Positions 25,828-36,099 of a DNA stretch of 64,000 nucleotides are shown here, one piece after another; position 1 is the first letter of the stretch; each line of letters opens with the position of its first letter. The DNA lies in the NCBI GenBank assembly GCA_001466705.2, contig LATX02000219.1:62001-126000 (forward strand), in the 5' to 3' direction. The notes beneath the pieces were generated by a model. It was not told the DNA's origin. It ran no database searches and saw only the letters and a list, made by a program, of their open reading frames with translations. The translations under genes and the position numbers were made by a program. This DNA is from Moniliophthora roreri (lineage: Eukaryota > Basidiomycota > Agaricomycetes > Agaricales > Marasmiaceae).

Positions 25828-25920
25828 CCTAGCTCAACTTTATTGCATTCAGCACTAGGGTGCTGAGTTTGGACTGCTGGGCCATGTGTAAGATTCATTG
25901 ATCTGCAACTTCTCTACTGC
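25828..25920 (+). repeat. Short direct repeat left of the HET relic
   Basis: GCACTAGGGTGCTGAGTT and its surroundings recur at 30408-30485. The copy here has lost CpGs (TGGACTGCTGGGCCATGTG against CGGACCGCAGGGCCACGCG). Confidence 0.7.
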
Positions 25921-28224
25921 AGCTTTTAGCGCATCACGAAAGATCCACCATACCAAGTTGCCATTGCTCTTTAAAACATCTATCTGCAAAAACCTAGAGT
26001 GTGTGGTCAAAGTAACTACTATGCTAACCTTATTGATAATCTTAACACCAGTGCCACAAGCATCAGCAGATGAACTTTTGTTACTTAGTTTTGGCCATCC
26101 AGGTCCAACTAACATATCTGCAAAGCCTTTGATACCTTCAAACCTTCCTCGACCACCTATTCCACCTGCAATTCGAAGGTACATATTCAGGCCTTCACCT
26201 TGGTTAGGTGGAAAGCATAACAGATATTCTATCCTGTCATTTATGGACTATCTCAGAGCTTGGGAGAACAGTGTGAATTCTTCAGATGCACAGGAGCAAG
26301 CGCTCTCATACAGAGTCAGCTTACCTTTGGATTGTTGGAGGCGGTCATGGAGATCAAGCTTGACAAGAGCATCTTGGTATCCAACATCGGTGGATGCATG
26401 ATGCTCACTGATGATCACCTTCCAGATCTGTTGGCTGATTGGCATAGTCGAATACAACAAATTGGGACTTGGAATATTGACGAATGTCATCAGTGGGCAA
26501 CATGCATCAATAATTTGCTATCCGCCACAAACTGTTCACTCTTTCTGGAAATCACACAACCCAATATCAGTCATTTCTGTCATGCTCACATTCCCCAGGA
26601 TTCATACTGTGCAATTCTACTGGCAATTGCAGCCATCAGAGAGACTTTAACTTCCTCTAAGGGAATGTATCCAGAACAGGTTCCTAGGGCCCTCTCCTGG
26701 TCATTTGTTCATGCCGTAGCTGATCTTCATCATCAAAACATGCTCGAGAATGGTTGGTGTCCCTTCATCTCCAAGGTAATCTCTGGCACCAGAGTTTGTG
26801 GCATAGGGTATGCAAGTATGCAACGCCCACCCCCACACAATGCTTCTGATGGGCATAAGGAATGCAATGCCAAAGTCTGCGTTATCAACAACATTGACAC
26901 CAGCACATACTGCATCAGACACATGAAACATGCTTGCAAATGTGGGTATACCAACCCTCTCTATGAACCCATTTTATGGGCTCTACAATCGGGCCAGATC
27001 CCAGTTATACATTATGACTCAATTATGCATCAGCTGTCTGTCACACATGCATCCGAGACTCCTTATGTTGCCATCTCTCATGTTTGAGCAGATGGGCTAG
27101 GGAGCACGACAGAGAATGGGCTCCCAATATGCCAGATCGAGCGGCTTGTGGGCAAAGTCAACCAAATATCGTCTGGCATTGCTTTCTGGATGGACTCTCT
27201 GTGTGTCCCTGCGGCATGAGAGTTACGAAAGCAGGCGATTGGACTCATGGCACAAACTTATCGAGATGCAAATTCCACACTTGTGTTGGATTCCGGGATC
27301 CAACACTGTTCAGTGTCTGCTCCTTTGGAGGAAAAGCTGTTTTCCATATTGTGTTCTGGGTGGATGCAATGCCTTTGGACCCTCCAAGAAGGCTTGTTAG
27401 CACATCGACTCATCTTTGCTTTCGCAGACGGCTTCGAGGATATTGACAGCTTAACTCCTGAAGGAGCAGACCTTTTGGACTGTCTCTTGCAAGGATTGTC
27501 CAGCAATGTCTTGCACATCTCCATACACCAAGATTCCAAGGTGTTTAGAATAGGTGAATTAGCTCGCTTCCTGGAGTGGAGAACAACAAGCAAGGCTGAA
27601 GATGAGATGCTAGCTATTGCAGGTTTGGCAAATGTCAGTGCGGCAGAGTTGGTCAACTTACCACCACATGAACGTATGAAGATATTTCTACTTCGTGTTC
27701 AGAAATTGCCGCTGAATATTATCTTCATGTCAGTACCTAAACTAAAGGACCCTGGTTTCTGCTGGGCACCACAAACACTGATGCAAAAAGGAGGGACCCA
27801 TATGACAGTTGCAGACAGATACAATGCTGTCTGTACTTCTACCGGTCTTCTCACAGAGTACGCTGCAGTGTATCTTCCGCAAAGAACCGTTAGGAGGGAT
27901 ATGAAATGGTTTTTGTATAACAGCACAAAGAATTGCATCTATGAGGCTGCAGTGACAGTCCCAGATAGCTCAGATGGCAAAGAGAACACATATACCTGCG
28001 ATGCTTTGCTGATGATGAACCTCCCACAGCGATCAGAATTGGTAGTATGTGCTGCCGTGTTTATGATAGGTAGTGATTCGGAGAGCGGGGACAGGGATAG
28101 GATGATTTGCGAGTATAGGCAACGACTCTTCCTAGTTGACATTTCTGAAATGCAGCTGGACAGGGAGAAGCCAAAGGATGTGGTAGAAGCCAAGTCAGGC
28201 AGAATGAAGACAAGGGTAAGGTAG
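25898..28224 (+). pseudogene. HET-domain (heterokaryon incompatibility) protein relic
   Basis: HET proteins trigger cell death when incompatible fungal cells fuse. From 26260 to 28224 one frame reads a large HET-type protein with only two in-frame stops, both TGA (27085-27087 and 27217-27219). The HET core is visible: PYVAISHV-stop-ADGLGS, where tryptophan is expected at the stop; GIAFWMDSLCVP; then after the second stop ELRKQAIGLMAQTYRDANS and CSGWMQCLWTLQEGLLA. Downstream WRTTSKAEDEMLAIAGL and the long C-terminal part are uninterrupted to TAG at 28222. An N-terminal piece (LSFGHPGPTNISAKPLIPSN to SILSFMDYLRAWE) lies in another frame at 26060-26265, so a shift also occurred near 26270. Close to full length but not functional as read. 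Confidence 0.82.
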
Positions 28225-28365
28225 ATAGCTGTACATCATATTTTTGGAAATAGACGACGTACCACAAGGGGCCTCCTTCAGTATACCACCCGTTTCAAAA
28301 GCGCAGATACCTCCACTCCCTCTTCTTTCTATGGCTCTTACTCGTAATAAACTTTTCCAATCCAG

Positions 28366-30385
28366 CTGGATGCATAGATAGGCGGAACGTGAGAGTATCC
28401 GGTCGGCAATCGGTCTTGATTCGAACCACCATGCTGCAGCGCTGACTATCCTTCCAACCGATAGTCTCGGGGCTTCTCATGCTACGCGCCCGTAGAGGAT
28501 GAAACCTTATGCCAGCGGCGAACAGCTTTCCGGAGGAAAAATACCTTGAACCATCAGATCTGAATCCGACGCTGTTCTTCCTGTTTTTCCATCATCATAA
28601 GTCGGCTCCCGCTTCCATCGTTCACGATTTACAGCCTAAGGTTAAGCTGCCCACGTCGATGCTTGAAAATGGGTTCCCAAACTTCCTTTGACCCGCAGCG
28701 GCGTTGTCTATTCCTAAACACCTCACTCGATGGCCGTTTGACGTTTTCGGGCATAGTTGTAGGGCCAATCATTGTCGTTGGGGTGCGTAAACCTTCACAT
28801 CAAGCCACGTGTAAAAACTCATGCGTCGAATAGCTCCAGTTTCTTTTCTATGGTATGCATTCTACTCTCCGACTAGAGCGAGTCTCATTCCATCACACTG
28901 TGCCATGCCATTCGATAGGCTTCTACTGCGCCGTTATCCGTCTCGCATTGCGAGAGCTTAGGAGAAGCACAATGAAGATACGCGAATACCAATTTCATCG
29001 AAACTGCCTTTTGACTCTCTTCATCCTTGCGTCGATCAACGTTCCGGCTAGTACCGTCAAAGTCACTGGTTGTTCCGCATACGGTTTCTATACGCTCCAG
29101 CATCTCGACGTTCCAAACCTGACGACGTTGAGCTTTGTTGCGGAGTAAGCGTTAAATTTATTACGTAAATGGGATCGGAGAACTGAGAAGAATTCCTATA
29201 GTGTGTTTACCGACTTGATCTTGGTCCTGGTGAGGTGAGACTGGGACTAAACTCCTCGTTTGACGAGTATTCCGAGCTGATGTCAGAGGATATCCAGCAC
29301 CTTTGCAGATGCCATTCTGGTACGCTTAGCCAGATCACTCTATGGTGGTATCTGATGATCGAAATTGTCACTCAGATCTTTCGCTGCTACGCAGTTTGGG
29401 GTTTTCGACTATCCATAGTCATTGCGCCAATCATAGGCTGCATTGCAGTAGAAGGTGAGAATTCGCAAACACTTGCGTAACTCTTGATATCTTGAGATTT
29501 GAATACCCTTCATAGTGCTTGGGATGACGATGCTCGGGTTCTGGCTGAGATACGGCACTGATGAACCATGGTTCAGCCAAACCCAATTAGGAGTCGATGT
29601 CTATCTTATTGGCAACGCATGCATGAACATTTTCCTAACGCTCATGATTGGTGAATCAACACACGAATCACATGTTTGTGTGAGCTGCTGATTTGAAACG
29701 ACAGCTGGTAGAATCTGGTGGACAGCTCGTGAAGCGCGAACTTCGTTAAGCGAGAGGCACTTTCGACTGCACAAGATGATCTCTTTGCTTATGTGAGTTT
29801 GTTCTCTGAGGTAGGAAAAGAGCGTCTACTCACCGCACGTTGTGTCACAGCCTGGGATCGGGAATCTTGTTTCCTATTGCACTGGTCTGCGATATCTTCT
29901 TCAATGTTTCATCATCGCTCAGCTACGGTTGGGACCTGAAGCCGTTGTTGATTCAAGTTGCAGTGGGTGTCAGATATTCTCCATTTGCTAAGACTGACCA
30001 AAAGAATCAAGGGCATAGCGCCTACTCTGATAATTGCTCAGGCGAGAAGGAGACTGAGTGACAATGAGCCGAGTGCCCCTTCTCGAGGACAGTTAGAATC
30101 AAATCAGTCAGAAACGTAGACCTTAGTAAGTGATCCCACAGGTTCTTTACTATAACGCACTGACCTCCATGACCATAGCCTACGTATCCGGAAAATTGAA
30201 CGTGAAAGGGTAGATCCAACTGACCCTTCCCTCGTACTAGCGCGTCACGGCATAAATTCCATAAAGTTACATAGGTCTTGCATAATGTACTTCTATAATT
30301 CTACCTAGTAGTCGCGTACAGTATCAGATGGTGCTCGCTAATCACCTCACGACTAAGAGTAGACTTCAAAGCAGCAGAAGCAGGG
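28366..30385 (+). repeat. Membrane-protein repeat unit, copy B
   Basis: Starts with GATGCATAGATAGGCGGAACG like copy A and ends in the same tail. It is uninterrupted and supplies the empty site for the hAT in copy A. Confidence 0.85.
28669..30119 (+). CDS. Polytopic membrane protein, Agaricomycete family, copy B (intact frame)
   Basis: Ten exons keep frame without a stop: 28669-28782, 28840-28852, 28919-29144, 29202-29234, 29298-29319, 29376-29454, 29516-29650, 29705-29792, 29851-29962 and 30012-30119; 309 residues. Hydrophobic segments include FSGIVVGPIIVVG, LLTLFILASINVP, VFTDLILVLVS, IVIAPIIGCIAV, GNACMNIFLTLMI and GSGILFPIALVCDIFFNV, so seven or so membrane spans are likely. Family marks are GRIWWTAREAR and QVAGIAPTLII near the C-terminus, seen in many uncharacterised Agaricomycete membrane proteins (DUF6533/DUF6534-like; exact family name uncertain). 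Exon 2 is only 13 bp. An upstream ATG at 28659 opens a ten-codon frame overlapping the start. Function unknown. Confidence 0.72.
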
Positions 30386-30407
30386 CTGCAGCAGTACTTA
30401 CCCCAAC

Positions 30408-30485
30408 TTCATCGCACTCAGCACTAGGGTGCTGAGTTCGGACCGCAGGGCCACGCGTAAATATTCATCGATCTGCAACTTCCCG
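30408..30485 (+). repeat. Short direct repeat right of unit B
   Basis: CpG-rich partner of 25828-25920. A second shared block, TATACCACCCGTTTCAAAAG, follows at 30650 and also occurs right after the HET relic at 28279. Confidence 0.7.
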
Positions 30486-30829
30486 TAATAACTCTCCATT
30501 ATGGAACTTGTATCCCCAAACTCTCCTCTAAACTTGCAAACATCGGCGAAACTGCGACCCTCTCTACCCGTTCATACGTTCATACGGCATCGAGTCGGAC
30601 CAGGGTACCAACCACCCGGACCCAAGCTCTAAAGCAACGCCTGCCCTCGGTATACCACCCGTTTCAAAAGCGCCTCCGACCAACACTTCCATACAATCCT
30701 GCGGGCTTCGTCTAGGATAGGTCCGCTTCACCATCCTCTTCCCCCGTCTAATCTCCGGTTCAATTTCAGGATACCTCCACGCCCTCATGGCTCTCACTCG
30801 TAATAAACCTCCCTAACACAAAAAACGGT

Positions 30830-33480
30830 TCGAGATATTCGCTCGACGGAGGTGGTCTAATTGGCCTTCATGCTTATACGGGTGCTTGTTGAACAGGTGG
30901 ACGGTTGTACAGAACACTCCAAAACCGCATCAGAGAGTTTCTAATCGTTGATTGTTCCATCCGGCAGAGGCAGCCGGGATAGTGATTGTTTGGAGAAGCA
31001 GTGTATCCTTGATAGGTGCAAATCTGGCTTCCCGCGTTCGGTAGACATCGATGATGCGTTTACATAGGATTGGGAGTGCTCGCCAGGTGAGGGGCATGGT
31101 TTCTGAAATAGGGAGCCACGAACAACAGCCTTGGGGGATGAGCCAGGTTTCTGGTACGGTTGTGGGTCCAGACGTGGAGGTGAGAGGGTACACCCCCGAG
31201 GCAGTTCGGGGAACAGTCGAAACCTCAATCATTGATCCGTCGGTTGGCGTCCAACTCGAACGATCTCTAGAACTTTTCCGTGTACACCGATTGGGGTAGT
31301 ATTCAGAGTACGACGCATACTCCGCTCCTTCAGAGCCTGGCCAGTGGAGGCGACATTGGCGTTAAGGTCCGCCTGCGTTGGTTGCAGTCCATAATCTGCT
31401 TCCGTGATCTCACTCCAATCTCGTCCAATCTCGTAACCTTTGAGATGCGATAACAGACGCTCGATCACCTCGTAGTCGGGCTCCAGAGCATCCGTAACGG
31501 GGACAAGATACAAGCTCGAGCGTAATTGTCGTCACCAGATGTCGAATCCCTAGTCGAGTATACTCCAACATCTTTCGTTGTATACCCTCTTCCTCGTCAT
31601 AAAACACCAACGGACTACCTTTTCTGAACGTCCCAAAGCCAGAATCAAATTGCACCACAGGTAACAACGTGCCAGTGGCCAACCCCGTAACCAACACACC
31701 ATTCATATACACTGGGTGCAACCAAAGCCTGTCCCGGTCGCCCAAGCCCCACGGGTCTCTAGCCCAGACATCCATTGTCACCAGAATCCCTTCATAGTCC
31801 AGAAGCGGCCTCCTATGCACATCCTCCGCCGCTTCCCCATTCTCAGAAGCTACCGGTAGCAAGTACTCATCAAAAACATGCAACTTCCTCAACTTCTTAA
31901 CCGCCTCGAACGTGACAGCCCTCTTTGCTTCCTTCGAATGCTTCGATGGAACTTCGTACGAGGATGGAGGGGTAAACTGGCTGGAAGATCCATGTGGCTT
32001 GAAAGTCTCCCGCTACTGGAACGTGGGGAGCGGTGTAAAGGTCGCGCGGGATGAGTGCGCGTAAATGGTTCAAGAGAGCAATGGAGTTGTAGTTGACAAA
32101 AGCCGACGTATCGTTCCCGGTCTTGCATATCCAACTCTACTTTTTCGTGCGCGTCCGAGTCCGTATCTTTGGCGGCTTCTGAGAAAGCTTGAGGCCGAGA
32201 GACGTTGTAAGCATCTTTGAGGCGCACCTCAGCTTGCGAAAATGTTTCGTATTTTGCTCGGGAAATGATATCGCCTTCAGGAAGCATGGTGATGAATTTG
32301 GAGAGGTTGTTTCTGACGCGGCCGCAGGATTGGACATAGGCTACCATGTATTGGAGAGGGTTGAAGCGGATGACAGTGTCGCACGCCTATTAGTGTTGTA
32401 TCGTTAGCTATGCAAAGGAAGTTAGATCAGAATCACTTACTGGGAAACCGAGCCTCTCTTCAGCGACGGAGGTCGCAATCACTGTAGTAATATTAGAAAA
32501 ACTTGGATCGGAGAATGTGAGAGAAATGACGAACAAAGGTTAATTGTGCCTTCTCGAAAAAGCTTCACCATATCAGGGCCACGACTGTACTTCAAGGTGC
32601 CTCTCAAGAGCTCCTCGACATCACTAACATCCCCACAAACGTCTCCACATTTGACCAGTCCTTTCGACTCTTCAATATATGGGAGCACCCCGGCAAGGCA
32701 CGTCGCTGCCTGCCTCTGTTCAGCAAATACGATGCCTTGGAAAGTTGGGGTGTAATGTGTAGCCAGGATATCCACCAGTGTCTTGATTTTGGGTGACACC
32801 ATTCCAGAGGTACTGCGGAAGGTAGAAGAAAGTGTCGGACGGAACGTTATAGAACTATTCGTGTTCCGCAAGAATGCCGATGATATTGTCAAAATGTTCT
32901 GGGAGATCGCCCATCGTTGTGTGTGAAATGTTGACAACGAGGTCATCGCTAGTACTGGGATTGAGATCAGGTTGGTGAAATGCAGAAATGGCATTTCTAA
33001 TCTCCATGAAGAGATATAGACGCGTAGTAGGGTCCGAGATTGCCCAAGGTGATGTGGTATGGATGCTCGATACCTGGCCAGCATTCCGCTCAGAAACTCG
33101 TGGGTTGCGCGATCAAATATGTTGATATAAGACCATAATGAAGGTTCGGGATAACTAGATTGTTCGAGTGAAATGGGATACTCTTGGATAACCTATCGGT
33201 GCCTTGGAGTTAGCGACAGACAGCAATCTTGAGAAAGTGGACTCACCTCAACAGGTTTCGGTGTGTGCTGCGCCAACTCATCAACATGATCCAGTACACC
33301 AATAACTCACGCGTCCATGTTGGTTTGAAGTTCATTGAGAGAAATTTTGTGTTCTGTACAGGCGAAGCAGTCAAGCCAAAAAGTCTTGGACGATCTTCTG
33401 GTGAAAGGAGCATGTATTCTCGTCAACTTCCTCGTCTCCTTGTTGAAGAACTGGCAGAACATCAAGTCCCTCCAAATCAA
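30830..33480 (-). pseudogene. Dicer-like gene relic
   Basis: Dicer cuts double-stranded RNA into small RNAs for silencing. On the minus strand, pieces run in family order but in shifting frames: PRLFGLTASPV (end of the ATPase domain, about 33400), HTPKPVEVI, then the second helicase domain GIVFAEQRQAATCLAGVLPY, IATSVAEERLGFPACDTVI and QYMVAYVQSCGRVRNN (motif VI). These are followed by KKLRKLHVFDEYLLPVAS, DPWGLGDRDRLWLHPVYMNG, MLEYTRLGIRHLVTT and VTDALEPDYEVIERLL, and finally the beginning of RNase IIIa, SAGWNNQRLETL (about 30940), where a shift breaks the catalytic domain. Frames change at about 32110, 31900, 31500, 31230 and 30935, and the second RNase III domain is absent. Truncated and dead. 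Confidence 0.82.
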
Positions 33481-34163
33481 GTCTACCATGCCTGTTCGTG
33501 TCTTCTAGACGGCGCTGTTGATGTTTGGAGCTGGGGATATGCTTGTATGGGTCTAGGAAGGATACAATGATGGGAGAAGTAGGGTGAAACAGAACGCGTT
33601 TTCGCGCGGGCAAAGTTGGTCGAAGCATCAGTTGTTGGCCGGCAGCAAAGTTTTGACTGTGGGTAACAGCCGACGCACGAGGGGCGGAGTGGACGGATGA
33701 CATTGATACCCGGGAAGTGCCGCAGCTCCCAACGGATGTGCTGCGGGGTGTGGTTTGTCCTCACCCGTCAATGATCAGAACTCACCTGCGAGAACTCACC
33801 TGCGGGCCGAGGTCCCCAAGCCAACATCACATCGCAATCTCCCTCACTGACTCGCTTCTTCCGAGCTCGCAATCGCACCCACTCGTTCCTGTGTATCCAC
33901 CCAATTATAGGTGGTTAAACATACCAGAAATCAGACTGTATAGGAAGGGAGTGGCTATTCAGGCGGCGGCGGCGGCGCGAGAAGGTTCGGTAGTATAGGA
34001 TTACAGCCGTTTGATCTGCGACGACTCCCGAGGCCTGAGACTCGTTTTACATAGATGGATGACTGTCATTACTTTTGCAAATGGCTGCTTGCAAACTTCC
34101 GTATCCACGAAATCTTCATATAAAAATCAATGCTACCTGCTTCGCACTCCTCAAGTTTCTGCA
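33481..34163. other. Intergenic stretch upstream of the CAP-like gene
   Basis: May contain unrecognisable 5' parts of the dicer relic up to 33720. A short GCG/CGG microsatellite lies at 33960-33978. TATAAAA at 34118-34124 is a TATA candidate for the gene starting at 34164. Confidence 0.4.
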
Positions 34164-34698
34164 ATGCGCTTTAGCGTCATCGTTTCGCTTCTTGCCTTCT
34201 TTTCCTTGTCTTCGGCTGCACCCCAAGATGAACACAAAAAAGGCCAAGAAGTCGGGCATAGCTCTCATGAATGGCTTAATACTATAAACCGCCATCGAAA
34301 ACATGCAAAGGTCGATCCGCTGACTTGGGATGATGGTCTCGCTGCACAGGCACTGGAGCAATCTAAATCATGCGATACAAAACTTTCGGGCCCTTATCCT
34401 AATAGTAAGTATCTCACTCTGCGAAACGAATACCAGTTTCACAACGGTTGTTTGTGTGTAGTGCTCAGCTTCGGTCGAATGAAAACATCTAAAGAAGCTA
34501 TCGATTTGATGATCTCAGAATGCTATGAGGCTGATGGTGCGTTGTCTCCGTCTTCTTTTTCATTCCTTTCCTTGAGGACACTCCTGTTTAGATTGCAAGG
34601 CAAGCTTATCATCGCCCGCTTACAAAACATTGGGATGTGATCAAACATTATGCCCGTCCAAGGAAATAGGCCTGTTCGTTTTCTGTATACTGGGTTAA
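34164..34698 (+). CDS. Small secreted CAP/PR-1-like (SCP/TAPS) protein
   Basis: Three exons: 34164-34404, 34462-34536 and 34592-34698; 140 residues. The first 18 or so residues (RFSVIVSLLAFFSLSSAAP) form a clear signal peptide with an Ala-Ala cut region. The mature part starts with a CAP-type helix, HEWLNTINRHRKHAKVDPLT, then WDDGLAAQALEQSKSC, and ends with CDQTLCPSKEIG, matching the order of small Agaricomycete CAP-like proteins. The canonical His/Glu metal pair of full CAP domains is not evident and the C-terminus (FVFCILG) is short, so the last exon may be truncated or mis-joined. A splice at 34700 could extend it. The gene stands alone inside the repeat island. Confidence 0.6.
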
Positions 34699-35789
34699 TG
34701 GTGAGTTGTCCTGATGTATAATATTGCCCGGTAGTGACTATGGATTATAGAACGCAGGCGCTTGTAACGTACCGTAGTGCTCGAGCTCCACAACTTATAT
34801 TGTACCGAGTACCGGTTAAGGCAGTGTCTCTGCCACTCGTTACGCCACTTGTTAATCCACATCCACTCTACCTTCAGGTCTTAGCTTCCCCCTTATTCAC
34901 GTGACTGCTTTCTTTTACAAACTATGCCAAATATCGCGAGCCAGGTTTTGTACGGGCGCTTCTCTCTGTATATACGAGTTCTGCCATTCATCGCACAGTC
35001 GCAATCCATTGTCCTCGGTATCGACGTGTATAATGAATACGTTCTAGACTCCCGGCCGCTATCTGAAGACCATCAGGCTATCCGAGTCGTATGAGCCAGC
35101 TGTGCTAGTGGCACCAGTCCATGGAAATTTGCCCACAATATGATATTTTACACGATATTCTACGCCAGAATCGTCATGTAGGAAATCAAGCTCGTAGAAT
35201 GGGACCCTGCAGAGCGTGACATGACACACTATTAAATTCCTTGTATGACCAATTCAATATATACTCCTCGACACCTTCCTGGCGTGTCTCTATGCTGTGA
35301 CAAGAGTCAATGCACCATCAATATCTGGTAGCATTAACTTTCACTGGTAAGTGCCAAATCTTCCATCATTTCAACATGTCTAACACTCATGGTTCTGTCA
35401 AGTTGTTGTTCATCTTTGCACCAGCAGACTCCAGACCTTGGCAGCACCCTATGATCAGTCCTATTTCTTCCCATTGCCAGTTAGTCAGATTGCTTAAACA
35501 GCCTCTGCTCCTGCTGATCATTCTGCCATTCATAGCCCTTCATTTATGACCAGGCCAATGTAGACAATGGTAATGTAACTCCCTGTCCCCCATAGCGGCA
35601 TCTGCTGACTGAATGATATTGAAGCACAAACAAGTTGCCCACTGTTCTTTTCCTTTGAAAAGCTGAAAGGAGCCAAAGCATGATTCTCAAAAAGACTGGC
35701 ACATGATAACGTCACTGCATTGGACACTTTCCTCCTGTCATGTGTCAGTTTCCATCTGTAATCTATCTAAATGTTGGCATTACTTCTTG
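34699..35789. other. Repeat-derived intergenic stretch
   Basis: 34900-35300 shows no structure. From about 35300 the sequence becomes CpG-poor. No gene recognised. Confidence 0.4.
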
Positions 35790-35935
35790 AGAGTCCCTTC
35801 ACATCGATGCCAAGGATGGTGTGGTGACTGCCCCTTTCACCCCAATGACCATTCAACTTTCTCAAGCACAGTTGTTGGGCCAATTATCATCCTCATGGTG
35901 CATAGATCAGTTGCCTCTTTTGATCCTTACAGATG
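35790..35935 (+). repeat. Fragment of the membrane-protein unit (exon 1 region)
   Basis: CATCGATGCCAAGGATGG through TTGTTGGGCCAATTATCATC aligns with exon 1 and the first donor of copies B and D, with nearly all CpGs lost. Only this fragment precedes another start of the unit near 36100. Confidence 0.55.
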
Positions 35936-36099
35936 AGGGGATGATAGCATCACACAGTTGGGCATTTTTCTCCCATTGTCAGCCAATCTTTGTTTAAATG
36001 ACTTGCTCTGATTGCCTCATAATCTATAGTTCTTTATTCTCCCCACATTAACAGAGTTGATGCTGCTGCAATTCCCTGCCAATCTTCAATGACATGGTC

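Noticed and set aside
27084..27446. 120-codon ORF in another frame of the HET gene
   Set aside because: Shadow of the HET frame, which carries the recognisable domain.
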